Shown here: positions 15,964 to 24,943 of the stretch, one piece after another
How the letters are laid out: every line of letters starts with the position of its first letter
Position numbering within the stretch: the first letter of the stretch is position 1
Assembly: GCA_937891765.1 (NCBI GenBank)
Contig: CALAGQ010000049.1
Span: 24,316-88,315 of the forward strand
Reading direction: 5' to 3'
From: an uncultured Nitrospina sp.
GTDB taxonomy: Bacteria > Nitrospinota > Nitrospinia > Nitrospinales > VA-1
DNA length: 64,000 bases
The notes under the pieces: model-generated
Seen by the model: the letters and a program-made list of their open reading frames with translations, nothing else
Told to the model about the DNA's origin: nothing
Databases searched by the model: none
Program-made: the position numbers and the translations under genes

Positions 15964-17937
15964 TTATTGCTGTTGTTGGGCCGGTACCGGAACACCCTCC
16001 GGAGCTTTTGCAACTGCTTTTTTACCGGTCAAGCTACCTACCCAGAACACGACTACAAACTGTGTCCACACGAAAAGAGTGTTAAAGGTAAGCATCTTAC
16101 CCGCTTCACCAATCGTAAGCGTATAAGCGTCAACAGAGTTATCACGAACAACCTCCGTCACGTGCCAGAACAAACGAACCGCAGAACGGATGTAGCCCAT
16201 GAGACCCATCAACCAGGTGAAGGAAATTGCCAGAAGGAAAATGGCGTAAGTTCCCACCTTGGACTGGGTGCCCCATTGGATATCTCCGTAGGATTCAGAA
16301 TCCTTAAACATGGAGATATTGATCGCCGTACCCGCAAACAGGGTCGTCAGTGTAGTGGTCACCTGAGGTACGGAGAGCCCAACCCGCTGGTTAGCAGGGA
16401 GGAAATAACCATAAACGCCCAAGAAGATGATATTCAATGCCGCGCCGACAAAAATAGCCGATATCCAGCAGTTGCCCACTGTGGCCCATGGCACATTAAT
16501 CTTCTTATTGGCCTTCTGGTACAACAGAAAGCAGAGAATCGTAGTGGTGATCATCAAGTTCACCGCCGTATTCTTCGCCGACATTACACCAAAGTGACCG
16601 ATAACGGGATGCTGTGCACCACCCATCGCTTTCAACTCCGCCGGAGTCATAACGATGGTGTGCGGGGTCATCCACATGGTGAAAGTACAAATCAACAGAA
16701 GGATCATGTACTTACAATATTTCATATAACGATGCGATCCCTTGACCCGCGACATACCATTATGCAGATAAGAGTTTGCACCGAAGAACAGCAGACCAAT
16801 CATTACCGCCTGAATGATGAACAACCAAGCCATGATTCCACCCATCAGGGTGATTCCCATCTGCTGGCGGAACGCATACACTTCTTTCATCAACCAGTAG
16901 CCTGCGAAAGGCAGAGGAATCAGACCGAAGATGGCGATAAACATTGCCACATAACAAACCCAGTCATAGTGGGCTCTTTCCTCTTCCGTCTTAGCGGTGA
17001 GGTAATGATACGCGGCGTAAGCACCAACGATTCCACCACCGAATACGATGTTTCCGAGAATCCGGTGAACACCGACCGGATTCCAGAGAGTGGAATGGAT
17101 AACGTGCCAAATATTTCCAAGGAAACGGCCTTGTGAGTCAATTCCACCGGGAGCCTGCATGAAGGTCGCCCAGGAATTAGCCAGATACATCAGAACTGTA
17201 CCGATGAGGTTGAGCAGAACTGAAAGGCTACAGTGAATCCATTTCAGGAACTTGTCTTCGCTCATCCTGTCCCAGCCGTAGTAGTAGACGTAGAGAACGC
17301 CGGACTCAGCCAGGAACATCAGTGCATACACATGCATAACCGGGCGGAAAATGCCCGCCATATACTTAAAGAAGCCCGGGAATAGTGTGATGAAGGTAAA
17401 AAGAAGGATACCACCGAGGATTGCTGTCCAGGAATAAGCAGTCAAGCTGACCTTCATCAAGTCATGCGCCAGCCGATCGTACTTGGCGGACATAACCGGG
17501 TCTTCTTCCTTGGTTCGAATCCCGATAAACTCGATGATCATACAAAAAATCGGAACCGCCAGAACAAAGCTACCAAAATAAAGATGCTGCTGATTGGCAA
17601 CCCACAAAAGCATGCGGCTGGGAGCGAACTCGTAATTATTATAGTCCGACTCACCCAGTTCCGGAGCGGGAAAACCACTCACAGGACCTTTCAGCGGGTT
17701 ACCTTCCCAGTCCTTATAAAACACGTCCTGGCCCCACTCAATTTCCGCCTCGCCTTCGCCTTCAACGGCTTCTTCCGCCATTACTTCTTTGGCGAATGCC
17801 TCCTCAGCAAAAACCTGTTCCGCAAACACTTCCTTGGCAATCGCATCGCTGGTCATGCCTGGAACAAGATATATGGCCATGGCCAGAATCAGTCCCAATG
17901 AAAATGTCGCTATGCTACGTTTGTTTTTCCCCAACAT
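15964..17937 (-). CDS. Cytochrome bd-like oxidase, CydA-type subunit
   Basis: Polytopic membrane protein of 657 residues with about 14 hydrophobic helices. The core aligns by eye with CydA: QQHLYFGSFVLAVPIFCMII (His118, like the CydA N-terminal heme histidine), MFLAESGVLYVYYYGWDRMS (Glu211 and the GWDR block at 221-224), YLANSWATFMQAP (like the ANGWMQNP block) and VHRILGNIVFGGG (His291, like CydA His186). No CydB gene is adjacent; instead three c-type cytochromes follow. Similar bd-like proteins are known from Nitrospira and relatives and have been proposed as terminal oxidases. After the signal peptide there is an odd repetitive acidic stretch (residues 34-60, repeats of AEEAFAKEV type). Strong AAAGGAGG site upstream. 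Electron donor and oxygen reduction are inferred. Confidence 0.85.
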   Translation of the reverse strand: MLGKNKRSIATFSLGLILAMAIYLVPGMTSDAIAKEVFAEQVFAEEAFAKEVMAEEAVEGEGEAEIEWGQDVFYKDWEGNPLKGPVSGFPAPELGESDYNNYEFAPSRMLLWVANQQHLYFGSFVLAVPIFCMIIEFIGIRTKEEDPVMSAKYDRLAHDLMKVSLTAYSWTAILGGILLFTFITLFPGFFKYMAGIFRPVMHVYALMFLAESGVLYVYYYGWDRMSEDKFLKWIHCSLSVLLNLIGTVLMYLANSWATFMQAPGGIDSQGRFLGNIWHVIHSTLWNPVGVHRILGNIVFGGGIVGAYAAYHYLTAKTEEERAHYDWVCYVAMFIAIFGLIPLPFAGYWLMKEVYAFRQQMGITLMGGIMAWLFIIQAVMIGLLFFGANSYLHNGMSRVKGSHRYMKYCKYMILLLICTFTMWMTPHTIVMTPAELKAMGGAQHPVIGHFGVMSAKNTAVNLMITTTILCFLLYQKANKKINVPWATVGNCWISAIFVGAALNIIFLGVYGYFLPANQRVGLSVPQVTTTLTTLFAGTAINISMFKDSESYGDIQWGTQSKVGTYAIFLLAISFTWLMGLMGYIRSAVRLFWHVTEVVRDNSVDAYTLTIGEAGKMLTFNTLFVWTQFVVVFWVGSLTGKKAVAKAPEGVPVPAQQQQ

Positions 17938-18309
17938 GGCTTAACCTCCTTTTGGATCTGATCAGGATCCGTTGCTAGTAATACGAAACTTTAAGTAGGT
18001 ACCTAATTTCTTTCTATATATATGAATCTCACTTCTTAAAACTGAGCTGTATTCAACATAAGTTTTCTAACAAAAATCTCAAACCTTTCAGGGCTAGTGA
18101 CAATACCAGATGTCTCTATAAACCCTTCACCGGAGCAAGGTCTGAAACCCCCCAAAAACCCGTAACTTGCGTTTTTATATGGGTTTTACAACCCTGTTTT
18201 GCATCCTTTTTTCGGGCGCACAAGTGCCCAAAATGATGGTGATTAGAACATAGCATTTCTTAAGTGTCAAGACAAAATCGAGGTCTGAAACCCTGAAAAA
18301 ATGGCGCTT
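17938..18309. promoter_or_regulatory. Promoter and long leader of the oxidase operon
   Basis: No gene is seen in this 372-base gap. On the minus strand TTGACA (18265-18270) and TCTAAT (18242-18247) are spaced by 17 bases, a good housekeeping promoter pointing at the oxidase gene. This would give a leader of about 300 bases. AGGTCTGAAACCC occurs twice as a direct repeat (18138-18150 and 18281-18293), one copy just upstream of the -35 and one in the leader. A near-palindrome GGATCTGATCAGGATCC lies at 17954-17970 just ahead of the Shine-Dalgarno. Confidence 0.6.
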
Positions 18310-19611
18310 CTAAGATTTGTTTTTGCCTTCCTCAATACGCATTTTGACCGAGTTTGCATGCGCCCCCAAATCCTCCATTTCGGCCAGTAATATTACAGTT
18401 TTGCTACATTTTTCCAAGGCCGAGCGGGAATAGGAAATCAAGCTGGTCCGCTTCACGAAATCATACACCCCTAGCGGCGACGAAAACCGGGCTGTGCCGC
18501 TGGTGGGCAATACATGATTGGGCCCTGCCAGGTAGTCCCCGACTGCCTCCGGCGTGTAATGTCCTAAAAATACCGCCCCCGCATTCTGAATCTTTTCCGC
18601 CCAATGTTCCGGGTCTTCCACAGCCAATTCCAGATGCTCCGGGGCCAGACGATTGGCCAGATCGACCGCCGCCTCCAAAGACTCCGTCACCAGCAGTCGG
18701 CACTGTGTGTTCAAAGAAGTTTCCATAATAGACTGCCGGCTCGAGAGCTTCTTCTGCTTGTCCAGTTCGGCCATCACCTCCTGGGCCAGTCCTTCCTCGG
18801 GAGTCACCAGAATCGGTACCGCCTCTTCATCATGCTCGGCCTGCGACAACAGGTCTGCCGCCACGTATGCCGGGTTGGCACTGTGGTCAGCCACAATCAG
18901 GATTTCACTGGGCCCGGCTATCATATCGATATCCACAATTCCAAACACCAGACGTTTCGCCAATGCCACAAATATATTGCCCGGCCCGACTATCTTGTCC
19001 ACCTTGGGCATGGTTGCAGTACCGAAAGCCATGGCGGCGACCGCCTGAGCACCGCCGACCTTATAAATTTCTGTGACCCCTGCAATATCCGCCGCGACCA
19101 GAACATGCGGCCGGGTTTCCCCATCGGGAAACGGCGAGCACATGACCACGCGATCCACTCCTGCCACTTTTGCCGGAATGGCGTTCATCAGCACCGAAGA
19201 AGGATAAGACGCCTTGCCACCCGGAACATAGATTCCGGCGATGGCAAGCGGCCTCACCATCTGGCCTAAAGTGATGCCCTCTTCCTCATACCGCCATGAG
19301 CCCTGCTTCTGGCGCTCGTGAAAACGGCGAATACGTTCCGCCGCTTCCTTCAGCGCCGCGAGTTCTTCTTCCGTCACGTCGTCATAGGCCTGCCGAATCT
19401 CATCCGGCGTGACCCGCAACTGCTCCATCGAAAGAGTGTGGCGGTCAAAGCGGTGCGTGTATTCCAATAAGGCGGCATCGCCTCGTTCCTTCACATCCTG
19501 TAATATCTTGCGGACGGTTTCATCGTGGGTGAACAAATCCATGCCGGAACGATTTTCCAACGCCTCGATCACCGCCTGATAATCCGAATCTGTAAATTTG
19601 CAAAGCTTCAT
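18310..19611 (-). CDS. hisD: Histidinol dehydrogenase
   Basis: Catalyses the last two steps of histidine synthesis, L-histidinol to L-histidine with two NAD+. I chose the ATG at 19611 (GGAA upstream) over a TTG five codons earlier; this gives 433 residues, the family length. Signatures include IYVPGGKASYPSSVLMNAIP, KVGGAQAVAAMAFGTATMP, DKIVGPGNIFVA, DMIAGPSEI, the zinc/catalytic region LLSQAEHDEEA, and GPNHVLPTSGTARFSSPLGV. It stands apart from other his genes; upstream on the same strand is a DUF2064 transferase gene, 45 bases away. Confidence 0.97.
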   Translation of the reverse strand: MKLCKFTDSDYQAVIEALENRSGMDLFTHDETVRKILQDVKERGDAALLEYTHRFDRHTLSMEQLRVTPDEIRQAYDDVTEEELAALKEAAERIRRFHERQKQGSWRYEEEGITLGQMVRPLAIAGIYVPGGKASYPSSVLMNAIPAKVAGVDRVVMCSPFPDGETRPHVLVAADIAGVTEIYKVGGAQAVAAMAFGTATMPKVDKIVGPGNIFVALAKRLVFGIVDIDMIAGPSEILIVADHSANPAYVAADLLSQAEHDEEAVPILVTPEEGLAQEVMAELDKQKKLSSRQSIMETSLNTQCRLLVTESLEAAVDLANRLAPEHLELAVEDPEHWAEKIQNAGAVFLGHYTPEAVGDYLAGPNHVLPTSGTARFSSPLGVYDFVKRTSLISYSRSALEKCSKTVILLAEMEDLGAHANSVKMRIEEGKNKS

Positions 19612-19656
19612 ATCTATTCCGTTCAATTAAATTAAGAGGCGCGCCCAAAACAATTT

Positions 19657-20340
19657 TCAGTCGGACGCTAAAATCTTATCCAACAATTTCCCTGTCTCAC
19701 CGGCCTCTCCGAGTCCGGCCTGTTTAATGAGATCCAAATGGGATTTGAAAAATTTCAAATCCTCCGGACCGTCGACATCGTACCAAACCGGCAATAGCTC
19801 CAACTCTGCCCCACTTCGCACCAGGTGTTCGCACGTTTCCCGCAAGACCGTCTCGGTCCCCCAACTCACTCCATCAAAAAGCTCGACCACTTTTCCCTGC
19901 ATGCCGATCAGGTAATAGCCGCCATCCGTGCTCGGCCCCAGAACCACGTCCTTATCGCAACGCAGAGCCTGATCAATATAGGAAACCGGCAGCGAAGGAC
20001 TGTCCGAACCAATGATAACCACTCTCTTATACCCTTCTGCAAACCGGTCTTGAAGGGCTTGGCGCATTTTATCGCCCAACTCCTTACCCTCCTGAACAAA
20101 AAGGTGGATATCGGAACCGGGCATTCCGGTAAAGAAACCGGACTCGTTCGAGGGAGCAACTCCAACAAAGCGGTCGGCGTTTTCCACTTGCCGGATCTTG
20201 TCGATACTGTCCTGAAGAAAACAGGTATAAAGTTTGAGAATAGCATCTTCCTTTAGAAAGGAAGATAGCCTTGTCTTCACCTTGCCCAAAACCGGATCAC
20301 GAGCAAAAAGGATTAACGCATTGTCATGAGTTTTTGCCAT
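19657..20340 (-). CDS. DUF2064/TIGR04282 family glycosyltransferase-like protein
   Basis: Nucleotide-diphospho-sugar-transferase-fold protein, a family often called rSAM/selenodomain-associated transferase 1. I chose the ATG at 20340 or 20343 (GGAG just upstream), giving about 227 residues; the frame extends 25 codons upstream without family similarity. Signatures: LILFARDPVLGKVKTRLS at the start, the donor-binding VVIIGSDSPSLPVSYIDQAL, VVLGPSTDGGYYLIGM, GVSWGTETVL and YDVDGPEDLKFF. The physiological substrate is unknown. It is divergent from the PAP2-heptosyltransferase cluster and upstream of hisD. Confidence 0.85.
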   Translation of the reverse strand: MAKTHDNALILFARDPVLGKVKTRLSSFLKEDAILKLYTCFLQDSIDKIRQVENADRFVGVAPSNESGFFTGMPGSDIHLFVQEGKELGDKMRQALQDRFAEGYKRVVIIGSDSPSLPVSYIDQALRCDKDVVLGPSTDGGYYLIGMQGKVVELFDGVSWGTETVLRETCEHLVRSGAELELLPVWYDVDGPEDLKFFKSHLDLIKQAGLGEAGETGKLLDKILASD

Positions 20341-20550
20341 CATCGACTCCAGCCGAGAGATAACACGTGGCACCCGGACAAAATCTTTCCAACCTGTTCT
20401 AACAACGGGCGACAAATCGATTGACTCAAACCCATTAACTCCATAAAATTAACTAAGTAACCGTAATCCCCGCAAAAAGGAATCACCATCTTATACGATC
20501 TCGACGTTTCGCTATTCTACTGGATCAACCAGCATTTTCAATCCCCAATA

Positions 20551-21093
20551 ATGGGACGGTTCATGCTGTTTATCACCATCAAGGGGAATTTTATCTACGC
20601 AGGCATTGTCTGCATAGTGGCTGTTCTGGCGTTTTACAAACGTTATGGTTTGGCCTTTCTAGTGGCAATAGGCGCGACCGTCGGTCTCACCGATGCCACC
20701 AGCCATTATATTCTCAAGGAAACCATCGCCCGCCTCCGGCCCTGTCATGTTTTGCCGGACCTGATAAACGCAGTAAACTGTTCTAACAGTTTTTCTTTTC
20801 CGTCAAACCATGCCGGCAATACTTTTGCCGCTGCAACGATTGCCAGCCTTTGCTTTCGTAGAATCACCCCGGTGGTTTTTATCTTTGCCCTGCTGGTCTG
20901 CTATTCAAGAGTCTATCTGAAAGTGCACTACCCATCCGATGTTCTTGCCGGAGCTCTCTTTGGCGGTTTGATGGGCTACCTGGGGTACCACCAAATCTTT
21001 TCACGATTTTTAAAACTCATCAGCCCCAACGAGGAAAAACAACCCGGCGAAGAACAACCCCATGATGAACCCACGCAAAATACTAATCCTTAA
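20551..21093 (+). CDS. PAP2-family lipid phosphatase, start probably upstream
   Basis: Membrane phosphatase of the phosphatidic-acid-phosphatase type 2 family, probably acting on undecaprenyl or lipid A phosphate in the envelope. All three catalytic motifs are present: KETIARLRP, PSNHAGNTFAAA (with His in place of the usual PSGH context) and SRVYLKVHYPSD. The ATG at 20551 gives 180 residues but cuts off the family's N-terminal block; the open frame continues upstream in phase (DLDVSLFYWINQHFQSPIMG) to a stop at 20464, with no ATG, GTG or TTG. An ATC at 20488 lies 7 bases after AAAAAGGA. A four-gene envelope cluster follows. Confidence 0.85.
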   Translation: MGRFMLFITIKGNFIYAGIVCIVAVLAFYKRYGLAFLVAIGATVGLTDATSHYILKETIARLRPCHVLPDLINAVNCSNSFSFPSNHAGNTFAAATIASLCFRRITPVVFIFALLVCYSRVYLKVHYPSDVLAGALFGGLMGYLGYHQIFSRFLKLISPNEEKQPGEEQPHDEPTQNTNP

Positions 21094-22120
21094 GTTCAGC
21101 GCCCTGGGAGATATCGTCCACGCTCTTCCCGTTGCCGCCACACTGAGAAAATCCTTGCCCGATTCCCACATCACATGGATGGTGGAAGAACGGTTTCAGG
21201 ATATCCTGCGCGGCAACCCCGATATCGACGAGGTCATTCCCCTGCGCACCAAAGTGTGGCGCAAAAACTGGAATGCTAAATCGCTGAGAGAAATTCTGGA
21301 CACGATCAAAACCCTGCGCCAACGCAAATTTGATCTCGTTCTCGACCTGCATGGGCTGATCAAAAGCGGCATCATCACCAAATTGAGCGGCGCCCCAACC
21401 CGAGTTGGGTTTCATCGAAACAACTGCAAGGAAAAATTCAGCACCCTGTTCACCAACCAAAAAGCCCCCTACATGGCAGGAGGACTTCATATAGTCGACA
21501 TGTACCTCACGCTTTTGCAAACTGCGTTAGGCAAAGTTGTGGAAACAAAACTTTTTCCACTCCAGATTCCTGACGAAATGGATAAAAAAGTAGCGCACTT
21601 TTTTGACCAGCATCCGGACCTGACCACCCGCCCGATTATAGGCATCAATCCCGGAGCGGGATTCGAAAGCAAACAATGGGAACTGGTCCACTTCGCCAAA
21701 CTGGCCGACCGCATTTCAGAAGAGTTGGGGTACTCCATAATACTGACCTGGGGACCGGGAGAGAAATTTAAAGTCCAGCAAATCTCCACTCATATGCAAC
21801 AAAAAAACTGGGTCGCCCCGCCCACTTCGATTTTAGAATCTATTGCTCTGTACAAACGGATGGCACTGCTGGTAAGCTGTGACTCAGGTCCGCTTCACCT
21901 CGGCGCGGCATTGGGCATTCCCACAGTTTCCATTTTTGGTCCCACCGACCCAGTGCGCAACGGAGCCTATGGCGTGAATCACGAAGCGGTTTACAAAGTG
22001 CTTCCATGCAGTTTTTGCTGGAAAAAAACCTGCCCGCTGGGAACGAAAGAATGCATGGATCAGGTGACCGTTGATGACGTATTCCAGGCCGTGCAGCAAC
22101 AAACAAAAAACTACCCCTAA
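21062..22120 (+). CDS. Glycosyltransferase family 9, heptosyltransferase-like
   Basis: Likely transfers ADP-heptose (or another ADP/NDP sugar) to LPS core in the cytoplasm. The 352 residues have the GT9 N-terminal pattern ILILKFSALGDIVHALPVAA and the C-terminal donor site LLVSCDSGPLHLGAALGIPT followed by SIFGPTDPVRNGAYG and a Cys-containing tail (CSFCWKKTCPLGTKECM), all as in WaaC/WaaF-type enzymes. The start overlaps the end of the PAP2 gene by 32 bases, consistent with an operon. Substrate not determined; WaaC versus WaaF cannot be settled from sequence by eye. Confidence 0.9.
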   Translation: MMNPRKILILKFSALGDIVHALPVAATLRKSLPDSHITWMVEERFQDILRGNPDIDEVIPLRTKVWRKNWNAKSLREILDTIKTLRQRKFDLVLDLHGLIKSGIITKLSGAPTRVGFHRNNCKEKFSTLFTNQKAPYMAGGLHIVDMYLTLLQTALGKVVETKLFPLQIPDEMDKKVAHFFDQHPDLTTRPIIGINPGAGFESKQWELVHFAKLADRISEELGYSIILTWGPGEKFKVQQISTHMQQKNWVAPPTSILESIALYKRMALLVSCDSGPLHLGAALGIPTVSIFGPTDPVRNGAYGVNHEAVYKVLPCSFCWKKTCPLGTKECMDQVTVDDVFQAVQQQTKNYP

Positions 22121-22140
22121 TTTTTTATAGGAGAAAGATC

Positions 22141-22308
22141 ATGGGAATCGATAAGGAACTGCTGGAAATTCTAGTCTGCCCCAAATGCAAGGGAGACCTT
22201 GAACTGGCAAAAAACGAAGACGGGCTGGTCTGCAAACCCTGCGCTTTGAAATTCCCGATTAAAGATGACATCCCCATCATGCTCATTGATGAGGCGCACC
22301 CGCTCTAA
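22141..22308 (+). CDS. Trm112/YcaR-type small zinc protein
   Basis: A 55-residue protein: MGIDKELLEILVCPKCKGDL, then GLVCKPCALKFPIKDDIPIM. The two CxxC pairs (CPKC, CKPC) form a zinc ribbon, and the LLEILVCPKCKG start and FPI-DDIPIML end are the family hallmarks. A good Shine-Dalgarno (TATAGGAGAAAGATC) precedes the ATG. In proteobacteria such genes (ycaR) lie in LPS/lipid A operons beside lpxK and kdsB; here it lies between two GT9 glycosyltransferases, a similar envelope setting. Function of the bacterial stand-alone proteins is not settled. Confidence 0.88.
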   Translation: MGIDKELLEILVCPKCKGDLELAKNEDGLVCKPCALKFPIKDDIPIMLIDEAHPL

Positions 22309-22357
22309 AACAATCGGACGAGCAAATGTATCACTCAACAGTTCCCGCACTCAATTC

Positions 22358-23425
22358 ATGGCCAACCCAACCCTGCACGCGATAGAAAAAAAAGCCAAAC
22401 AACTGTTATGGAAACTGATCGGTGCCTGCGCTGGCAAGGCGCCCAGTCCGCCAAACCTGCCTCTGGACTTTGCCCACATCAATAAAGTTTTGGTCATACG
22501 CCCCGACAGACTGGGCGATGTCGTGCTCTCTACCCCCGTCTACGAAACCCTTAAAAAAGTATTTCCACATTTGTATATCAGTGTTCTGGTGGATAGCGCT
22601 CAGGCAGAGATACTGGCAGACAACCCGAACATCAGCCGGATATTTGCCTTCGACCCCAGACAACCTTTAAATATTTTTCGCCAACTGCGAGACGAACATT
22701 TCGATCTGGCGCTGACTCTCAACAAAACATTCAGCGCCACCGCCACATTTTTCACACTTTGTTCCGGCGCGAAAATACGCATCGGCTACGACCATAAAGA
22801 AAACGCCTGGGCTCATAACATCCGGGTGTCGGTACAAGGTCCTCCACGACACGAAACCGAAAACAATCTGGAAATTCTGCGAGCCTTGGGCATTGAGGAA
22901 CTCCACAGTCAGCCCCAGCTTTATTTTAATCCGACCGAGACACAAAAAATTGCAGGCATCATGCGGGAGTATCACACTTCACCGGATCAAAAGGTCTTGC
23001 TGGTCAAGTCCGGCACCCGCATCGCGAAATGGGGCTGGTCAGTGGAAAAGTTCAAGACGGTGATCGAACAACTGCTGGAGTCTGACAAAACACAAGTCTG
23101 GATGGTCAACGGCCCGGGAGAAGAAGCCGAGCTCAAAGCCACCATCGCCAGCATGCAGAGAAAACCCCAACTTCTTCCCCTGCTCAGCGCAAAAGAACTT
23201 GCGCTTTTGATTCAGGAATGCGATGTTTTACTTTGCAATCACACTGGCATCATGCACCTTGCCTCGGCAGTTGATAAACCGGCTTGCGTGATCTTTAAAC
23301 ATGGGGAAATCAAACGCTGGGGCCCCCTTAACTCAGCCAGTGTAGTGCTGGAAGAAAGAGACGACGACTCCCTGTCCCCCGACACAGTCCTCGACATCCT
23401 GCTGAAAATGTTAAACACCCATTAA
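22358..23425 (+). CDS. Second glycosyltransferase family 9 protein
   Basis: GT9 enzyme, 355 residues from the ATG at 22358 (the frame is open 31 codons upstream, overlapping the Trm112-like gene, but that part is low in family similarity). Motifs: KVLVIRPDRLGDVVLSTPVY at the nucleotide-sugar fold start and VLLCNHTGIMHLASAVDKPA at the donor site. It differs from the upstream GT9 in having Asn-His in place of the usual Asp-Ser-Gly, so it is more diverged. Likely a second heptosyl- or glycosyl-transferase in LPS core synthesis. Start codon is uncertain because no clear Shine-Dalgarno is seen. Confidence 0.85.
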   Translation: MANPTLHAIEKKAKQLLWKLIGACAGKAPSPPNLPLDFAHINKVLVIRPDRLGDVVLSTPVYETLKKVFPHLYISVLVDSAQAEILADNPNISRIFAFDPRQPLNIFRQLRDEHFDLALTLNKTFSATATFFTLCSGAKIRIGYDHKENAWAHNIRVSVQGPPRHETENNLEILRALGIEELHSQPQLYFNPTETQKIAGIMREYHTSPDQKVLLVKSGTRIAKWGWSVEKFKTVIEQLLESDKTQVWMVNGPGEEAELKATIASMQRKPQLLPLLSAKELALLIQECDVLLCNHTGIMHLASAVDKPACVIFKHGEIKRWGPLNSASVVLEERDDDSLSPDTVLDILLKMLNTH

Positions 23426-23452
23426 CGCTTCCTTAATACATAGAGGAAATTC

Positions 23453-24943
23453 ATGAGCCAAGCACCAGAGTCGAATAGTCCCGGAATACCAGGGTTGATC
23501 TCCAAGGAACCCCTCGTCTTTGAAATGGGATCACCGGGACGAAAAGCCTATTCGCTACCTTCCTGCGATGTGCCGGAAGTGGAAATTGAAACTTTACTTC
23601 CGCCGGCAGAAATCCGAGAGGCCATTGATGAACTCCCCGAACTGACAGAACTCGATGTGGTGCGCCATTACACCCGGCTTTCGCAATGGAACTTCAGCAT
23701 TGACACCAATTTTTATCCATTGGGATCGTGCACCATGAAATACAATCCAAAAATCAATGAAACTCTGGCGCGGTTACCCGGTTTCGCCCAGCATCATCCC
23801 ATGACACCCGATGCAGACTCGCAGGGCAGCCTGCAGTTGATGTATGAATTGCAGGAATGCCTGAAAACCATCAGCGGTATGGAGCACGCCAGCCTGCATC
23901 CGGCCGCCGGAGCACAAGGCGAGTTTGCCGGCATGCTGATGATCCACGCCTATCACTCGGCCAAAGGCAATCCCAGAAAAAAAGTATTACTGCCCGACTC
24001 GGCGCACGGCACCAATCCGGCCAGTGCCACATTATGTGGATACAAGTCCGTGCAACTGCCATCCAACGCAGAAGGAACCATCGATGTCGCAAAACTCGAA
24101 GCGGCGATGGATGAAGAGACGGCGGCGATCATGTTGACCAACCCCAACACGTTGGGGATGTTCGAGAAAGACATTTTAAAAATTACCGAAATCGTCCACA
24201 AAAAAGGCGGACTGGTTTACTGCGACGGCGCCAACCTCAACGCAATTATGGGCATCGCTAAAATGGGAGATATGGGAATCGATGTGCTGCACATCAACCT
24301 GCATAAAACGTTCTCGACTCCACATGGCGGTGGTGGACCGGGCGCAGGCCCGGTGTGCATCAAAGATATTCTCGAACCCTATCTGCCTGCGCCAGTGGTG
24401 GAAAAAGTCGGATCAAAATATCGACTGAACAGAGATCGACCACAAAGCATCGGCAGATTGAAATCGTTCAACGGTAATTTCGGCATGCTCCTGCGCGCCT
24501 ATGCCTACATCCGCACACTCGGCCCCGAAGGCATCCGGCAAGCAGCGCAATCTGCGGTGCTGAACGCCAACTATATCCGCGCCCGATTGAAAGACACGTT
24601 TCACCTGCCCTTCACCGGAGCCAGTCTGCACGAATGCGTGTTCAACGATAAAGGACAAGGTATCACCACAATGGATTTCGCCAAGGCGCTCATCGACCAC
24701 GGCTTTCATCCGCCAACGGTTTATTTTCCGTTGATCGTTAAAGGGGCGTTGATGATCGAACCGACCGAAACAGAATCGAAAGAGACACTCGACAGCTTCA
24801 TCGAAGCGATGAAGTCCATCGCCAAAAAAGGGAAAGAAGACCCCGACAGTTTTCACGCCTCGCCAAGGCTATCGAAAGTGTCACGTCCCGACGAAGCCCA
24901 AGCTGCGCGCCATCCAAAATTAAGATGGGTGGCCCCAGCGTGA
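23453..24943 (+). CDS. gcvPB: Glycine dehydrogenase (decarboxylating) subunit 2
   Basis: PLP-binding half of the split P-protein of the glycine cleavage system, which decarboxylates glycine and loads the aminomethyl group onto GcvH. The 496 residues contain family blocks SIDTNFYPLGSCTMKYNPK, SLHPAAGAQGEFAGMLMI, LLPDSAHGTNPASATLCGY, the PLP lysine in INLHKTFSTPHGGGGPGAGP and YFPLIVKGALMIEPTETESK. The partner gcvPA, gcvH and gcvT are not in this window. RBS GAGGAAA precedes the ATG. The TGA stop (24941-24943) lies inside the palindrome CCAGCGTGACGCTGG of the dispersed repeat family. Confidence 0.96.
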   Translation: MSQAPESNSPGIPGLISKEPLVFEMGSPGRKAYSLPSCDVPEVEIETLLPPAEIREAIDELPELTELDVVRHYTRLSQWNFSIDTNFYPLGSCTMKYNPKINETLARLPGFAQHHPMTPDADSQGSLQLMYELQECLKTISGMEHASLHPAAGAQGEFAGMLMIHAYHSAKGNPRKKVLLPDSAHGTNPASATLCGYKSVQLPSNAEGTIDVAKLEAAMDEETAAIMLTNPNTLGMFEKDILKITEIVHKKGGLVYCDGANLNAIMGIAKMGDMGIDVLHINLHKTFSTPHGGGGPGAGPVCIKDILEPYLPAPVVEKVGSKYRLNRDRPQSIGRLKSFNGNFGMLLRAYAYIRTLGPEGIRQAAQSAVLNANYIRARLKDTFHLPFTGASLHECVFNDKGQGITTMDFAKALIDHGFHPPTVYFPLIVKGALMIEPTETESKETLDSFIEAMKSIAKKGKEDPDSFHASPRLSKVSRPDEAQAARHPKLRWVAPA

